Source of the DNA: Chloracidobacterium sp.
GTDB taxonomy: Bacteria; Acidobacteriota; Blastocatellia; Pyrinomonadales; Pyrinomonadaceae
Length of the DNA stretch: 64,000 nucleotides
Direction of reading: 5' to 3'
Assembly (NCBI GenBank): GCA_016706275.1
Contig: JADJJY010000001.1
Coordinates: 992,001-1,056,000 of the forward strand
Part shown: one piece after another, positions 17,460 to 25,769 of the stretch
Layout: every line of letters starts with the position of its first letter
How positions within the stretch are numbered: position 1 is the first letter of the stretch
Position numbers and translations under genes: made by a program
The notes under the pieces: generated by a model
Told to the model about the DNA's origin: nothing
Seen by the model: only the letters and a program-made list of their open reading frames with translations
Database searches by the model: none

Positions 17460-18348
17460 CGGCGCGGGGCTTTTCGAGTAGCTGCAGGAATTTCTTTGCC
17501 GCCAGCGATAGCGTTTTGTCGCTGCGGTGGATAACGCCGACCGAACGCACCCAATATTTTTCAGCGAGCTGGATGACCGCGAGGCTTCCGGCTTTTTTTG
17601 CTTCGACGACCGCAGGTTCCGGCACGATCGCCAGCCCAAAGCCGACCTCGACAGCGCGTTTGATGGTCTCGATGTTGTCAAACTCGGCGACCTTCTTGAC
17701 CTCGACGCCGTTTGCCTTAAATATCTTGTCCATCGCCTTGCGGGTAGGCACGTCTCGCTCAAAATGGACAAAATCCTGTCCGTTCAGGTCCGCAACCTTA
17801 ACCTTGGTTTTGCTTGCCAGTATGTGATCTAGCGGGGCGATCAGTACCAAACGGTTGTCGGACATCGGCGTAATAGTCAGGCCGCGCTTTGGTTCGGGAA
17901 AGGCGAGCACGCCAAGCTCGACGGTGCCGTTCATCACATCGCGAACGACACGTGTCGTACGTGAGTATTCGAGATCGATCTTGGCGGTGGGGAATTTGGT
18001 CATAAATTCGCGCACCTTTTGCGGCAGCTCGTGCAGCCCGACGCTGTAGACGGTCGCAACCTTAACGGTGCCGCCGATCTTGCCGACCACCCCGCGAAGG
18101 CTTTCCTGCAATTGATCGTACGCATCGAGCACCAGCTTTGATTCGCGGTAAAACACTTCGCCCGCCGGAGTCAGCTTTACATCACGGCGCCCGCGGACGC
18201 GTTCCAGCAGGCGGCGTTTGAATTTGTCCTCGAGAGTGCGTATCTGCTGGCTGACGGCCGATTGCGTAATAAAGTTACGTTCCGCCGCGAGCGAAAAACT
18301 TTCCAGATCGACAAGATCGCAAAATACCTTTAGCGTTTCGATGTGCAT
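17449..18348 (-). CDS. LysR-family transcriptional regulator
   Basis: A 299-residue regulator. The N-terminal winged helix-turn-helix (VFCDLVDLESFSLAAERNFITQSAVSQQIRTLEDKF) is followed by a periplasmic-binding-protein-like effector domain (VKVATVYSVGLHELP to about residue 290). It lies divergent from sdhCAB with 170 bases between, the usual arrangement for a LysR protein acting on its neighbour. Control of succinate dehydrogenase is therefore a reasonable but untested idea. It could equally serve another regulon. The effector is unknown. Confidence 0.9.
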   Translation of the reverse strand: MHIETLKVFCDLVDLESFSLAAERNFITQSAVSQQIRTLEDKFKRRLLERVRGRRDVKLTPAGEVFYRESKLVLDAYDQLQESLRGVVGKIGGTVKVATVYSVGLHELPQKVREFMTKFPTAKIDLEYSRTTRVVRDVMNGTVELGVLAFPEPKRGLTITPMSDNRLVLIAPLDHILASKTKVKVADLNGQDFVHFERDVPTRKAMDKIFKANGVEVKKVAEFDNIETIKRAVEVGFGLAIVPEPAVVEAKKAGSLAVIQLAEKYWVRSVGVIHRSDKTLSLAAKKFLQLLEKPRAVKE

Positions 18349-18403
18349 ATTTGAGTAATTAGCGTAGCTGTTTAGCCCCGGCTATATTTTTCATTTTATC
18401 TTA

Positions 18404-18423
18404 TATAATAATGAGCCTATTAT
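18404..18423. promoter_or_regulatory. TATAAT overlapping an ATAATA-N7-TATTAT dyad (possible LysR operator)
   Basis: A consensus TATAAT (18404-18409) has no good -35 box, which is typical of activator-dependent promoters. It overlaps a dyad ATAATA-N7-TATTAT (18405-18423), the A/T-rich, T-N11-A-like shape that LysR proteins bind. It lies in the region between the LysR gene and sdhC. Confidence 0.35.
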
Positions 18424-18442
18424 AAAAAGCATTGGACATGCT

Positions 18443-18471
18443 TTGCCGATTACGTCGTTTCAAATTAAACT
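18443..18471 (+). promoter_or_regulatory. Possible second promoter for sdhCAB
   Basis: TTGCCG and TAAACT lie 17 bp apart, ending about 48 bases before sdhC. The match is moderate. Confidence 0.3.
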
Positions 18472-18518
18472 TTCAAGACATAAGTATTTTTTAGTTCGTA
18501 ATAGACTCCGCTCAGAAA

Positions 18519-19235
18519 ATGGCCGTTAAATTTTCCAAGACCTTTCTGCTGAGAAAGCTGCATCAGATCACCGGCATCGTCCCGCTGGGAATGTTTTTCT
18601 TTGTCCACATGTTCACCAACTCAAAGGCGATGAACGGCGAGGCGGCCTTTAACAAAGCGGTCAAAGAGATACACGACATCCCGTTTTTGCTGCTGATCGA
18701 GATCTTTGGCATATTTGTGCCGCTCATTTTTCACTCTGTCTACGGCATCCTGATCTCGGCTGAGGCCAAGCCAAATGCGCTAAATTACGGCTATGGCCGC
18801 AACTGGTTTTACATGCTCCAGCGTGCGACGGGAATATTTTTGTTCTTTTTCATACTGTTTCACGTGCTGAATTTGCGGTTCGGGTTGGTCCCGTATCTAA
18901 ATATGACTCCCGTCGCGGGTAACGCTGACAAGGCTTTTGCGATCGTCGCGGGTGAATTTCAGATCACTTGGGTGATGGTCGTCTATATATTCGGGATACT
19001 CGCGACGGCGTGGCATCTGGCGTATGGATTCTTTTTGTTCGCGGTCGATTGGGGAATCGTGATCGGCGAAAAGGCTCAGAAGTTTACGCTCGCAGCGGGT
19101 CTCGGCCTCGCTGCACTGCTATCTTTCGTCGGCATCAACGCGGCATTTTCATTCGTCCGTCCGTGCGGACTTATGCCCAAATTCATTTGCGAAGAGACTA
19201 AGAAACCCGCACCGTCAGGAGCGGCAAAGTTTTAA
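18519..19235 (+). CDS. sdhC: Succinate dehydrogenase cytochrome b558 subunit
   Basis: A 238-residue, five-helix membrane anchor of the b558 family, the single-subunit anchor found with menaquinone-type SDH/fumarate reductases. Heme-ligand histidines lie in LHQITGIVPLGMFFFVHMF, FHSVYGI, FHVLNLR and WHLAYG. It carries heme b and the quinone site, and holds SdhA/SdhB on the cytoplasmic face of the membrane. sdhA follows after four bases. The order C-A-B is typical for this type. Confidence 0.92.
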   Translation: MAVKFSKTFLLRKLHQITGIVPLGMFFFVHMFTNSKAMNGEAAFNKAVKEIHDIPFLLLIEIFGIFVPLIFHSVYGILISAEAKPNALNYGYGRNWFYMLQRATGIFLFFFILFHVLNLRFGLVPYLNMTPVAGNADKAFAIVAGEFQITWVMVVYIFGILATAWHLAYGFFLFAVDWGIVIGEKAQKFTLAAGLGLAALLSFVGINAAFSFVRPCGLMPKFICEETKKPAPSGAAKF

Positions 19236-19239
19236 TTTT

Positions 19240-21030
19240 ATGGCATCAAGTGGCTTAAAAATTGCGATCGTTGGCGGCGGCCTAGCGGGCCTAGCGGCTG
19301 CGATGAAGATCGCTGAGGCGGGACATGAGGTCGATCTGATCTCGGTCGTGCCGGTCAAGCGTTCGCACTCGGTCTGTGCGCAGGGCGGCATTAACGGTGC
19401 CGTTAATACCAAGGGCGAGGGAGATTCTCCCGCTAAGCATCTCGACGACACGGTCTATGGCGGCGATTTTCTCGCCAATCAGCCGCCGGTCAAACGCATG
19501 ACCGATATGGCGCCCGAGATCATCTATCTGTTTGATCGCATGGGCGTGCCTTTTTCGCGAACAAAAGAGGGTTTGATGGATTTTCGCCGTTTTGGCGGAA
19601 CCCTCCATCACCGGACGGCGTTTGCAGGTGCATCAACCGGACAACAGCTTTTATATGCTCTCGACGAGCAGGTCCGCAAATGGGAAGTCGGCGGCAAGGT
19701 CACAAAATACGAGGGCTGGGAAATGCTCTCGCTCATCCTCGATGACCATCAAGTCTGTCGCGGCCTAGTCGCAATGAACTTGCAAACGCTTGAGCTGAAA
19801 TCATTTGCGGCCGACGCAGTCATTATGGCTACCGGCGGTCCCGGAATGGTTTTTGGCAAATCAACCAATTCGCAAACCTGCACCGGCAGCGCCGTCGGGG
19901 CTTGTTATGAGCAGGGTGCGAAATACGCCAACGGGGAATTTATCCAGGTCCACCCTACGTCGATCCCAGGCGAAGATAAACTCCGATTAATGAGCGAGTC
20001 CGCTCGCGGCGAAGGCGGCCGCGTTTGGGTGCCGCGTGACCCGATGGACGCCCGTAAGCCAAAAGAAATTCCCGATGCCGATCGACGATATTTTCTCGAA
20101 GAGAAATATCCCGCATACGGCAATCTGGTTCCCCGCGACATCGCTACACGCGAAATATTTCAGGTCTGTTTAGAAGGTGCTGGTGTCGGCGGCGAAAATC
20201 AGGTCTATCTCGATCTGACGCACATTCCCGCCGAAGTTTTGACGGAAAAGCTCGGCGCGATCCTAGAGATCTACGAGATGTTTGTCGGCGACGATCCGCG
20301 ATATGTGCCGATGCGCATTTTCCCGGGCGTTCATTATTCGATGGGCGGGCTATGGGTCGATTTTGAGCAGCGGACAAATATTCCGGGATTGTTCGCGGCG
20401 GGCGAATGTGATTATTCGATCCACGGAGCAAACCGTTTGGGTGCAAACTCATTGCTGTCATGCGTTTATGGTGGTTTCGTTGCGGCCCCATCGGCGATGG
20501 AATATGCCAAGAATGTCGAACGCGGTTCGTCCGAATCCAATGGAGCTCATGCCGCTGAGCTCAAACGTCAGCAAGAGATAAACGATTCGATCATCCATAG
20601 CGAGGGCGGCGAGAATCAGTACAAACTCCACGAAGAGCTTGGCAAGGTAATGACCGACAACGTCACCGTCGTCCGTTACAACGACCGTTTGCAGGCGACC
20701 GATGACAAGATCCGCGAGCTGCAGGACCGGTTCAAAAATATCTCGATAAACGATTCAAATCTGTGGGCGACGCAGGCTGTGCCGCATGCACGCCAGTTAA
20801 CGAATATGCTCAACCTCGCCCGCGTCATCACGCTCGGGGCGCTGAACCGCAACGAGTCGCGTGGAGCACATTATAAACCTGATTTCCCGGAACGCGATGA
20901 TGAGAATTTTATGAAAACGACCATCGCCGAATACTCAGCCGAGGCTCCGGTTCTGAGTTACGAACCGATCGATGTTTCATTGGTCGAGCCGAGAAAGAGA
21001 GATTATTCGTCGAGTAAGAAAAAGGCATAG
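19240..21030 (+). CDS. sdhA: Succinate dehydrogenase flavoprotein subunit
   Basis: A 596-residue catalytic subunit that oxidises succinate to fumarate using covalent FAD. It has the Rossmann GGGLAGLAAAMKIAEAG, the flavinylation-site region KRSHSVCAQGGING with the FAD-binding His, the substrate-site FGGTLHHRTAFAG, the active-site HPTSIPGEDKL and RGEGGRVW, and the FAD-binding SMGGLWVD plus GECDYSIHGANRLGANSLLSCV. It is membrane-bound through SdhC and donates electrons to SdhB. sdhB follows after five bases. Confidence 0.95.
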   Translation: MASSGLKIAIVGGGLAGLAAAMKIAEAGHEVDLISVVPVKRSHSVCAQGGINGAVNTKGEGDSPAKHLDDTVYGGDFLANQPPVKRMTDMAPEIIYLFDRMGVPFSRTKEGLMDFRRFGGTLHHRTAFAGASTGQQLLYALDEQVRKWEVGGKVTKYEGWEMLSLILDDHQVCRGLVAMNLQTLELKSFAADAVIMATGGPGMVFGKSTNSQTCTGSAVGACYEQGAKYANGEFIQVHPTSIPGEDKLRLMSESARGEGGRVWVPRDPMDARKPKEIPDADRRYFLEEKYPAYGNLVPRDIATREIFQVCLEGAGVGGENQVYLDLTHIPAEVLTEKLGAILEIYEMFVGDDPRYVPMRIFPGVHYSMGGLWVDFEQRTNIPGLFAAGECDYSIHGANRLGANSLLSCVYGGFVAAPSAMEYAKNVERGSSESNGAHAAELKRQQEINDSIIHSEGGENQYKLHEELGKVMTDNVTVVRYNDRLQATDDKIRELQDRFKNISINDSNLWATQAVPHARQLTNMLNLARVITLGALNRNESRGAHYKPDFPERDDENFMKTTIAEYSAEAPVLSYEPIDVSLVEPRKRDYSSSKKKA

Positions 21031-21035
21031 AAGAG

Positions 21036-21836
21036 ATGACCACGAACGCACACATCGAAAAAAAGAGGCTCGAAACGCCCCCCGCGACGATCAAATTTAA
21101 GATCCAGCGGCGTGAGAAAGAAGGTGCTCAGGCGCATTGGGAAACCTTTGAGCTGCAATATCGCCGCAACCTAAACGTCATCTCGGCTCTCATGGAAATT
21201 CGCAAAGACCCGGTGACGATCGAGGGCAAACAGACCACGCCGCCCGTCTGGGATATGTCGTGTCTCGAACAGGTTTGCGGCATCTGCACGATGGTCATCG
21301 ACGGCAAAGTGCGGCAATCTTGCTCGGCTCTAATCGACGATCTGCTCTTGGCATCCAATTCAGATACCGTGACGCTTGCTCCGATGTCAAAATTTCCAAA
21401 CGTCCGCGACCTAAAGGTTGATCGTTCTAAAATGTTTGACCATCTCAAACAGGTCGAGGCGTGGATCGAACTGGACGGAACATACGACCTCGGCCCCGGG
21501 CCGCATGTGCCTAATGAGCTGGCGCAGGAACGCTATGCATTCTCGCGTTGTATGACATGCGGCTGCTGTCTTGAGGCGTGTCCGCAATACGGCGATGACA
21601 ATTACATCGGCCCGCAGGCGATCGCTCAAGCTCGCTTGTTCAATATGCACCCTACGGGGAAGATGACCGCCGAGGACCGCATTAACGGGCTGCTCGGCGA
21701 CGACGGCATCACCAATTGCGGCAATGCGCAAAATTGCATTCAGGTCTGTCCGATGTCGATACCGCTGACAAAAGCGATCTATGAAACGAATCGTGACATC
21801 ACGGTGAACACATTATTTGGTTGGCTCAAAAAATAA
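21036..21836 (+). CDS. sdhB: Succinate dehydrogenase iron-sulfur subunit
   Basis: A 266-residue subunit with the three clusters expected. The [2Fe-2S] ligands are around SCLEQVCGICTM and a later Cys (RQSCSAL), the [4Fe-4S] lies in CMTCGCCLEACP, and the [3Fe-4S] is in NCGNAQNCIQVCP. It passes electrons from SdhA to the quinone site in SdhC. The N-terminus has about 30 extra polar residues before the first strand. It ends the operon; no clear terminator follows. Confidence 0.94.
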   Translation: MTTNAHIEKKRLETPPATIKFKIQRREKEGAQAHWETFELQYRRNLNVISALMEIRKDPVTIEGKQTTPPVWDMSCLEQVCGICTMVIDGKVRQSCSALIDDLLLASNSDTVTLAPMSKFPNVRDLKVDRSKMFDHLKQVEAWIELDGTYDLGPGPHVPNELAQERYAFSRCMTCGCCLEACPQYGDDNYIGPQAIAQARLFNMHPTGKMTAEDRINGLLGDDGITNCGNAQNCIQVCPMSIPLTKAIYETNRDITVNTLFGWLKK

Positions 21837-22027
21837 GCCGGTTGCCGCGTCAAAAAATGCTTGCGTTGAGATGTAAGTGGAGTTAAGATTGTCTCAAGAC
21901 TTAGTAGTAGGCAATTTGAAATTTGTCGGGTAGGGCAGATCTGGCCGGGCGGCGATCAGCGACGACCGAGCCAAAGGCCCATTTTAACTTCGTAAGGTTA
22001 ACCTTTTTACGATCGGAGGTGATTTTT

Positions 22028-22228
22028 GTGAAGGATATGCTTTATGCACTGCTTGCGTTGGTTTCGGCCATACTTGCGGCACTTTCGTTTTACAAATATG
22101 TAAGCGGAGGCGGTCAGACAATGTATATCGCTGGAACGATCATTTTTGTGATCCTAACAGTTATACTCGGGGGATTATTTCTCTCGGGCAGGGTCAATAA
22201 AAATGAAGAGATCCATATCACCGAATAA
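22028..22228 (+). CDS. Small two-helix membrane protein
   Basis: A 66-residue protein starting at GTG 22028, chosen because GGAGG lies eight bases upstream; the longer frame to 21923 has no such site. It has two hydrophobic helices (MLYALLALVSAILAALSFY; IAGTIIFVILTVILGGLFL) separated by a Gly-rich turn, and a charged end. It has no recognised family. It is flanked upstream by a 190-base gap with GC-rich, foldable sequence and downstream by a terminator. Confidence 0.6.
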   Translation: MKDMLYALLALVSAILAALSFYKYVSGGGQTMYIAGTIIFVILTVILGGLFLSGRVNKNEEIHITE

Positions 22229-22297
22229 TTTTGTTCGAGTTGACATGGCAACGGGCGGCTGTAAATTGATGTAACAGCCGAATATATTTGTGTAAGA

Positions 22298-22336
22298 ACG
22301 ACCCGGGTCTGATGATCCGGGTCGTTTTTCTTTTTG
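22298..22336 (+). terminator. Rho-independent terminator
   Basis: ACGACCCGG and CCGGGTCGT form a 9-bp stem with a 10-base loop, followed by TTTTTCTTTTT. It terminates the small membrane protein gene. Confidence 0.9.
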
Positions 22337-22384
22337 TCTTACGTCATCTCAACTATGGACAGACGCCGATTTTGCGTTATACTT

Positions 22385-22390
22385 TATAAT
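22385..22390 (+). promoter_or_regulatory. Candidate -10 element for the Nfu gene
   Basis: A consensus TATAAT lies 53 bases before the ATG at 22443. A TGGACA upstream is 23 bp away, too far for a standard pair. Confidence 0.35.
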
Positions 22391-22442
22391 GTTGAAAAAA
22401 ATGTAATGATTAGAAATTACATTCTTTCTACAGTTGATCAAG

Positions 22443-23012
22443 ATGCCAAAGATAGCAGACATACAGGAAACGCCAAATCCCAACGCCGTAAAGTTCATAC
22501 TCAAAGAACCAGTGTCTCACGGCACATCGCACTCGTTCAAATCGGCCGAGGCTGGTGAGCGTGACGCTCTCGCAAAATCGATTTTTGAGGTCGGCGAGGT
22601 CGTGTCGGTGTTTTACATGGACAAGATGATCACGGTCGAAAAGACCGATGACGCCGAGTGGGACGATATCTTGCCTGATCTTGCGGTGCCGATCCGTGCG
22701 GCCGAGGCCGTCGTGGTTTCGAACGGTAACGGTAAAGCCGCGGCTGCCGCCGTAGGTGGGGCAATTGCGGCTGCGGCAAGCGACGACCCAAAGATACGCG
22801 AGATCGAGGCTCTGCTTGACGAACGCATCCGTCCGTTTCTCGCCAGTGACGGCGGCTGGCTTGAGATATTGGAGCTCGAAGATTCGACGCTAAAGATCCG
22901 TTACGAGGGAGCATGCGGCAGTTGCCCGAGCTCGCTGACCGGTACGCTCATGGCGATCGAAAATATGATCCAGGACGAGATCGATCCTGAGATCAAAGTG
23001 ATCGTCGCCTAA
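22443..23012 (+). CDS. Nfu-type iron-sulfur cluster scaffold/carrier (Nfu_N + NifU C-terminal domain)
   Basis: A 189-residue protein. The N-terminal Nfu_N domain starts MPKIADIQETPNPNAVKFIL, an almost canonical opening, so the ATG at 22443 is preferred over the TTG at 22434. An Ala/Asn/Gly-rich linker precedes a NifU C-terminal domain with ASDGGWLEILE and the cluster-binding CGSCPSS. Such proteins bind a [4Fe-4S] cluster across a dimer and deliver it to targets. It lies just after sdhCAB, whose SdhB needs several clusters, but a terminator lies between them. Confidence 0.88.
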   Translation: MPKIADIQETPNPNAVKFILKEPVSHGTSHSFKSAEAGERDALAKSIFEVGEVVSVFYMDKMITVEKTDDAEWDDILPDLAVPIRAAEAVVVSNGNGKAAAAAVGGAIAAAASDDPKIREIEALLDERIRPFLASDGGWLEILELEDSTLKIRYEGACGSCPSSLTGTLMAIENMIQDEIDPEIKVIVA

Positions 23013-23057
23013 CTCCAACGTTCAACAAACTTTATTTTGTTTATACATAAGAATTTC

Positions 23058-23087
23058 TTGACATTTTCAGCCTGAAAACGTCATAAT
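23058..23087 (+). promoter_or_regulatory. Sigma-70-type promoter
   Basis: A perfect TTGACA (23058-23063) and CATAAT (23082-23087) are 18 bp apart. Transcription would start close to 23094, giving a leader of nearly 120 bases before the GTG at 23212. Confidence 0.75.
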
Positions 23088-23092
23088 TCGAA

Positions 23093-23160
23093 GGTAGGCG
23101 ATTTGTGCCAATCGTCGCCCCCAACCTGAGGGCAAACATGCTGCCCAGATCTGCCAACCG
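23093..23160 (+). promoter_or_regulatory. Structured leader RNA, class not recognised
   Basis: Directly after the predicted transcription start are two hairpins: GGCGATT with AATCG-T-CGCC (23097-23119, one bulge) and GGGCA with TGCCC (23130-23146). GGTAG and CTGCC at the ends could close a multi-branch. No known riboswitch consensus was recognised, and there is no T-run after the hairpins. Confidence 0.4.
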
Positions 23161-23211
23161 CAAATAATCCTTATATAAACATTATTTTGCCCTGATGGAG
23201 GAGAAACCTAA

Positions 23212-24789
23212 GTGAATAGCGAAGAACTCGAACAAAGCTTGAAGACTGAATTCGAGATTTATTTAAAAAATATCTCTGCTGAAATGAAGCAAAGCTTTGC
23301 GGAATTTCAGCGCAAGATGCTCGAAGATCAGGAGCATCAACGAGCCCGTATGGACGAGGCTTTTCAGGGCTTTGCTGCTCGTTTCGAATCCGAACACGAA
23401 TTTGACGGCGGCTTTCGCGAATCGGTCGCCGAGCACCTAAAACTCGCACGTGACGAGGGTGCCAAGCTGAGCGCGACCGCTTTTGAAGAGGCCGAAAAAC
23501 TTGAGGCTCCGGCCGCAGCTCCGACCGTAAGTTTTGCCGATATGCGCGACGCGATCGCGGATATCAGCAGCAAAGATTCGCAATCTGCGATCCTCAAAAC
23601 TCTCGTTGAGCACGCTTCGGCGTTTGCCCCGAGAGGTGCATTTTTTATCATCAAAAACGAGCACATCGCCGGTTGGAAAGTTTTTGGCAGCGAATCCGAA
23701 GGCTCTGACAACGCCATCCGCGAGATACATTTCCCGGTGTCATCGGACTCGATCCTCGGCAGTGCCGTTACGTCTAAGGCAATGACCGAAGGCTCGTATG
23801 GGGCAAATTCGCAAGACGACGCGTTCCTCAATCCTCTAAATTTTGGCCAGCCGGACCGCATGTGTGCGATCCCGCTCGTCGCCCGCGGCCGCAGCGTCGC
23901 GGTGATGTATGCCGATCACGGCAGTCACGGTGCGAGCGTCAATGTCGAGGCTCTTGAGACTTTGGTGAGAGTCGCCGGCCTGACCGTCGAAATGCTTGCC
24001 GCATCGACTGGTAAGAGCGACGACAGTTCTGCCGCCTCTGCAGATTTTGAGAATGTTCAGGAAACCGCGCCGGTCAACACCTTCGTCGAGACTCCTGTGG
24101 TTTCTGCGTTCGAAAAAACTGTAGAGGAAATTCCTGCTGTTGTCGAAACCTCAACGGTTGAGACCGAACAATTCTCATTTGCCGACAACCAACACGCGAC
24201 AGACCCGTTTGCGGTCGAGGCTCCGGTTGTCGAGCACGCGTTTGTGCCGGCTGAGGTTCAACCCGAGCCTGCACCCAAATTTGAAACTCACGGCGGTGCG
24301 ATGGTTTTTGATTCCGGCGGTTCGATCGAACCGGCCGTTCCCGAATCCTCGCCGTTTGACCGTGCTGTCGAGCCATTTGAGCCTGCGGGCACGATCGGCG
24401 GTGGTGGTATGGCACAGGTTGCCGAGCCTGCCGTTCAGATGCCAACGGCCCCTGTTCCACAGGCACGTCTCAGTGATCGTCCGGTAGATCTGCCGATCGA
24501 GGTTCCCGAAGAAGAGCGTCGTCTGCACAATGACGCACGCCGTTTTGCACGGCTGCTCGTATCCGAGATCAAGCTCTATAACGAGAAAAAGGTGCTCGAA
24601 GGCCGTCAGGCACACGACCTGTACGACCGCCTCCGCGAAGCCATCGACCGCTCACGCGAGATGTACGACAAACGCGTCCAACCGCCCGTCGCGGCCCGCT
24701 TTGACTATTTTCACTACGAGTTGCTTAATTCACTCGCCGACGGCGACACCGCCCGTTTTGGCGAAGGCTACCCCGGAGCAACCGTTTAA
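23212..24789 (+). CDS. Coiled-coil GAF-domain protein with conserved C-terminal helical module
   Basis: A 525-residue soluble protein. The GTG start has GGAGGAG at about ten bases. Residues about 1-100 are charged and helical (EFQRKMLEDQEHQRARMDEAF). A GAF-like domain covers about 105-265 (DMRDAIADISSKDSQSAIL; FIIKNEHIAGWKVFG; CAIPLVARGRSVAVMYAD). A Glu/Pro/Val-rich linker runs to about 435. The last 90 residues (HNDARRFARLLVSEIKLYNE, RLREAIDRSREMYDKRV, FDYFHYELLNSLADGD) form a conserved helical module of the kind seen at the end of other acidobacterial signalling proteins. Its function is unknown. A single gene with its own promoter and terminator. Confidence 0.75.
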   Translation: MNSEELEQSLKTEFEIYLKNISAEMKQSFAEFQRKMLEDQEHQRARMDEAFQGFAARFESEHEFDGGFRESVAEHLKLARDEGAKLSATAFEEAEKLEAPAAAPTVSFADMRDAIADISSKDSQSAILKTLVEHASAFAPRGAFFIIKNEHIAGWKVFGSESEGSDNAIREIHFPVSSDSILGSAVTSKAMTEGSYGANSQDDAFLNPLNFGQPDRMCAIPLVARGRSVAVMYADHGSHGASVNVEALETLVRVAGLTVEMLAASTGKSDDSSAASADFENVQETAPVNTFVETPVVSAFEKTVEEIPAVVETSTVETEQFSFADNQHATDPFAVEAPVVEHAFVPAEVQPEPAPKFETHGGAMVFDSGGSIEPAVPESSPFDRAVEPFEPAGTIGGGGMAQVAEPAVQMPTAPVPQARLSDRPVDLPIEVPEEERRLHNDARRFARLLVSEIKLYNEKKVLEGRQAHDLYDRLREAIDRSREMYDKRVQPPVAARFDYFHYELLNSLADGDTARFGEGYPGATV

Positions 24790-24811
24790 TTTTATTTGAT
24801 TATTGATGCCA

Positions 24812-24845
24812 AAGCCGCCCTGAGAGATCAGAGGCGGCTTTTTTA
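24812..24845 (+). terminator. Rho-independent terminator
   Basis: AGCCGCC and GGCGGCT form a stem around a 13-base loop, followed by TTTTTT, 25 bases after the GAF protein stop codon. Confidence 0.9.
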
Positions 24846-24912
24846 TTGGCCAAAAAATGCGTTGTTGTTTAGGTCAATTCATGCAAAAATAATGCTGTTA
24901 GGAGCTGCCGTA

Positions 24913-25155
24913 ATGAACGCGTACAAAACATCAACCGTGATCACGCCCTCGAAACAAGTGATCTTGTCCGATATGCCATTTGGCGTTGGTGACGAGGTCG
25001 AAGTTACAGTAAGCCGGACTGAAAATGGTTCACGGTCGGATCGCATGCGAAAGCTAAAGGCCCTATTCCAACAAACGCAATCTTTGCCCCAGGTCCGCAG
25101 TTTGACCGAAGACGAGATCGTCCGCGAAATCGAAGCTCACCGGTCGGGCAAATGA
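24913..25155 (+). CDS. Putative antitoxin of a PIN-type toxin-antitoxin pair
   Basis: An 80-residue protein starting at the ATG at 24913, with GGAG 10 bases upstream. The N-terminal half is a strand-rich region (TSTVITPSKQVILSDMPFGVGDEVEVTVS) like AbrB/VapB-type DNA-binding folds, and the C-terminal half is helical and charged (SLTEDEIVREIEAHRSGK), as in the toxin-binding tail. The stop overlaps the toxin start by four bases (ATGA), the usual coupling. The antitoxin looks complete although its toxin is not. Confidence 0.7.
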   Translation: MNAYKTSTVITPSKQVILSDMPFGVGDEVEVTVSRTENGSRSDRMRKLKALFQQTQSLPQVRSLTEDEIVREIEAHRSGK

Positions 25156-25418
25156 TCAGAGTCGTTATTGATACAGGCGTTGTCGTTTCGGCGGCATTAA
25201 AAGACCGCACGCCCGAAGAGATAATCCTCACCATCGTCGCAAGCGACGAATTTGATTGGGTTGCTTCCGTTCCCATCGTCAAAGAATACACCGAAGTTTT
25301 ATCCCGGAAAAAGTTTAATTTACCAACAGAGGTTTTGCAGAATTGGAGCGAGATCTTCGACGGGTGTATTTCAATTATCGAGCCCGAGGAGCTGCCGCCG
25401 CGTGCTTCATTCTATTGA
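25152..25418 (+). pseudogene. Truncated PIN-domain toxin
   Basis: An 88-residue N-terminal part of a TIGR00305-like PIN toxin: MIRVVIDTGVVVSAAL supplies the first Asp, and SVPIVKEYTEVLSRKKFNLP the helical middle. Complete members run to about 140 residues and continue with a D-rich segment and a YLVTGD-like strand that complete the active site. Here the frame stops right after RASFY. None of the three downstream frames contains the missing part, so this is truncation by a junction near 25418, not one frameshift. It is probably inactive. Confidence 0.7.
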
Positions 25419-25769
25419 CACTATCAAAAAGCAGATTATCGCGCGAACTTGTCGCTGGGCCGACGTTAAAGAAAGAACCACACGCGACCTTAAATAAAGT
25501 TGTCTTTATCGAGAGCGCCGCCCAACAATCCGTTAGATCGGAGCACAGGGAGTGTGTTCTTTTACTTGATTGATTGACTCGAAGGCTGAATGTACTCGCC
25601 GGGTGCCCTTTTTATTTCGTAGTACCCCATTTTGAAAACCAATCGTTGATAACACACCGGGATTTGCCGTATTATCAACGGTGCCGGTGTTAATTAATAG
25701 TTCTGTCCCCAAACCAATCCCTGCAAAGGGATTTAAACTCTCGGGAACCCCATGAGAGACCGGAGGTGC
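25419..25769. other. Gap between truncated toxin and the hydrolase gene, with attC-like core boxes
   Basis: No credible gene is seen in these 351 bases. GCCCAAC (25520-25526, fits RYYYAAC) and GTTAGAT (25532-25538, fits GTTRRRY) occur five bases apart, like the two outer core boxes of an integron attC with the middle missing. The flanking boxes do not pair fully with each other, so they may come from two different sites. A terminator-like structure was not found. Confidence 0.4.

Noticed and set aside
23093..23160. A known riboswitch (fluoride, c-di-GMP, glycine, SAM)
   Set aside because: I compared the conserved cores that I know and none fits; it is listed only as an unclassified structure.
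24880..24912. GTTAGGA before the antitoxin as an attC R' box (24894-24900)
   Set aside because: The last base does not fit GTTRRRY and no inverted partner or stem is present.
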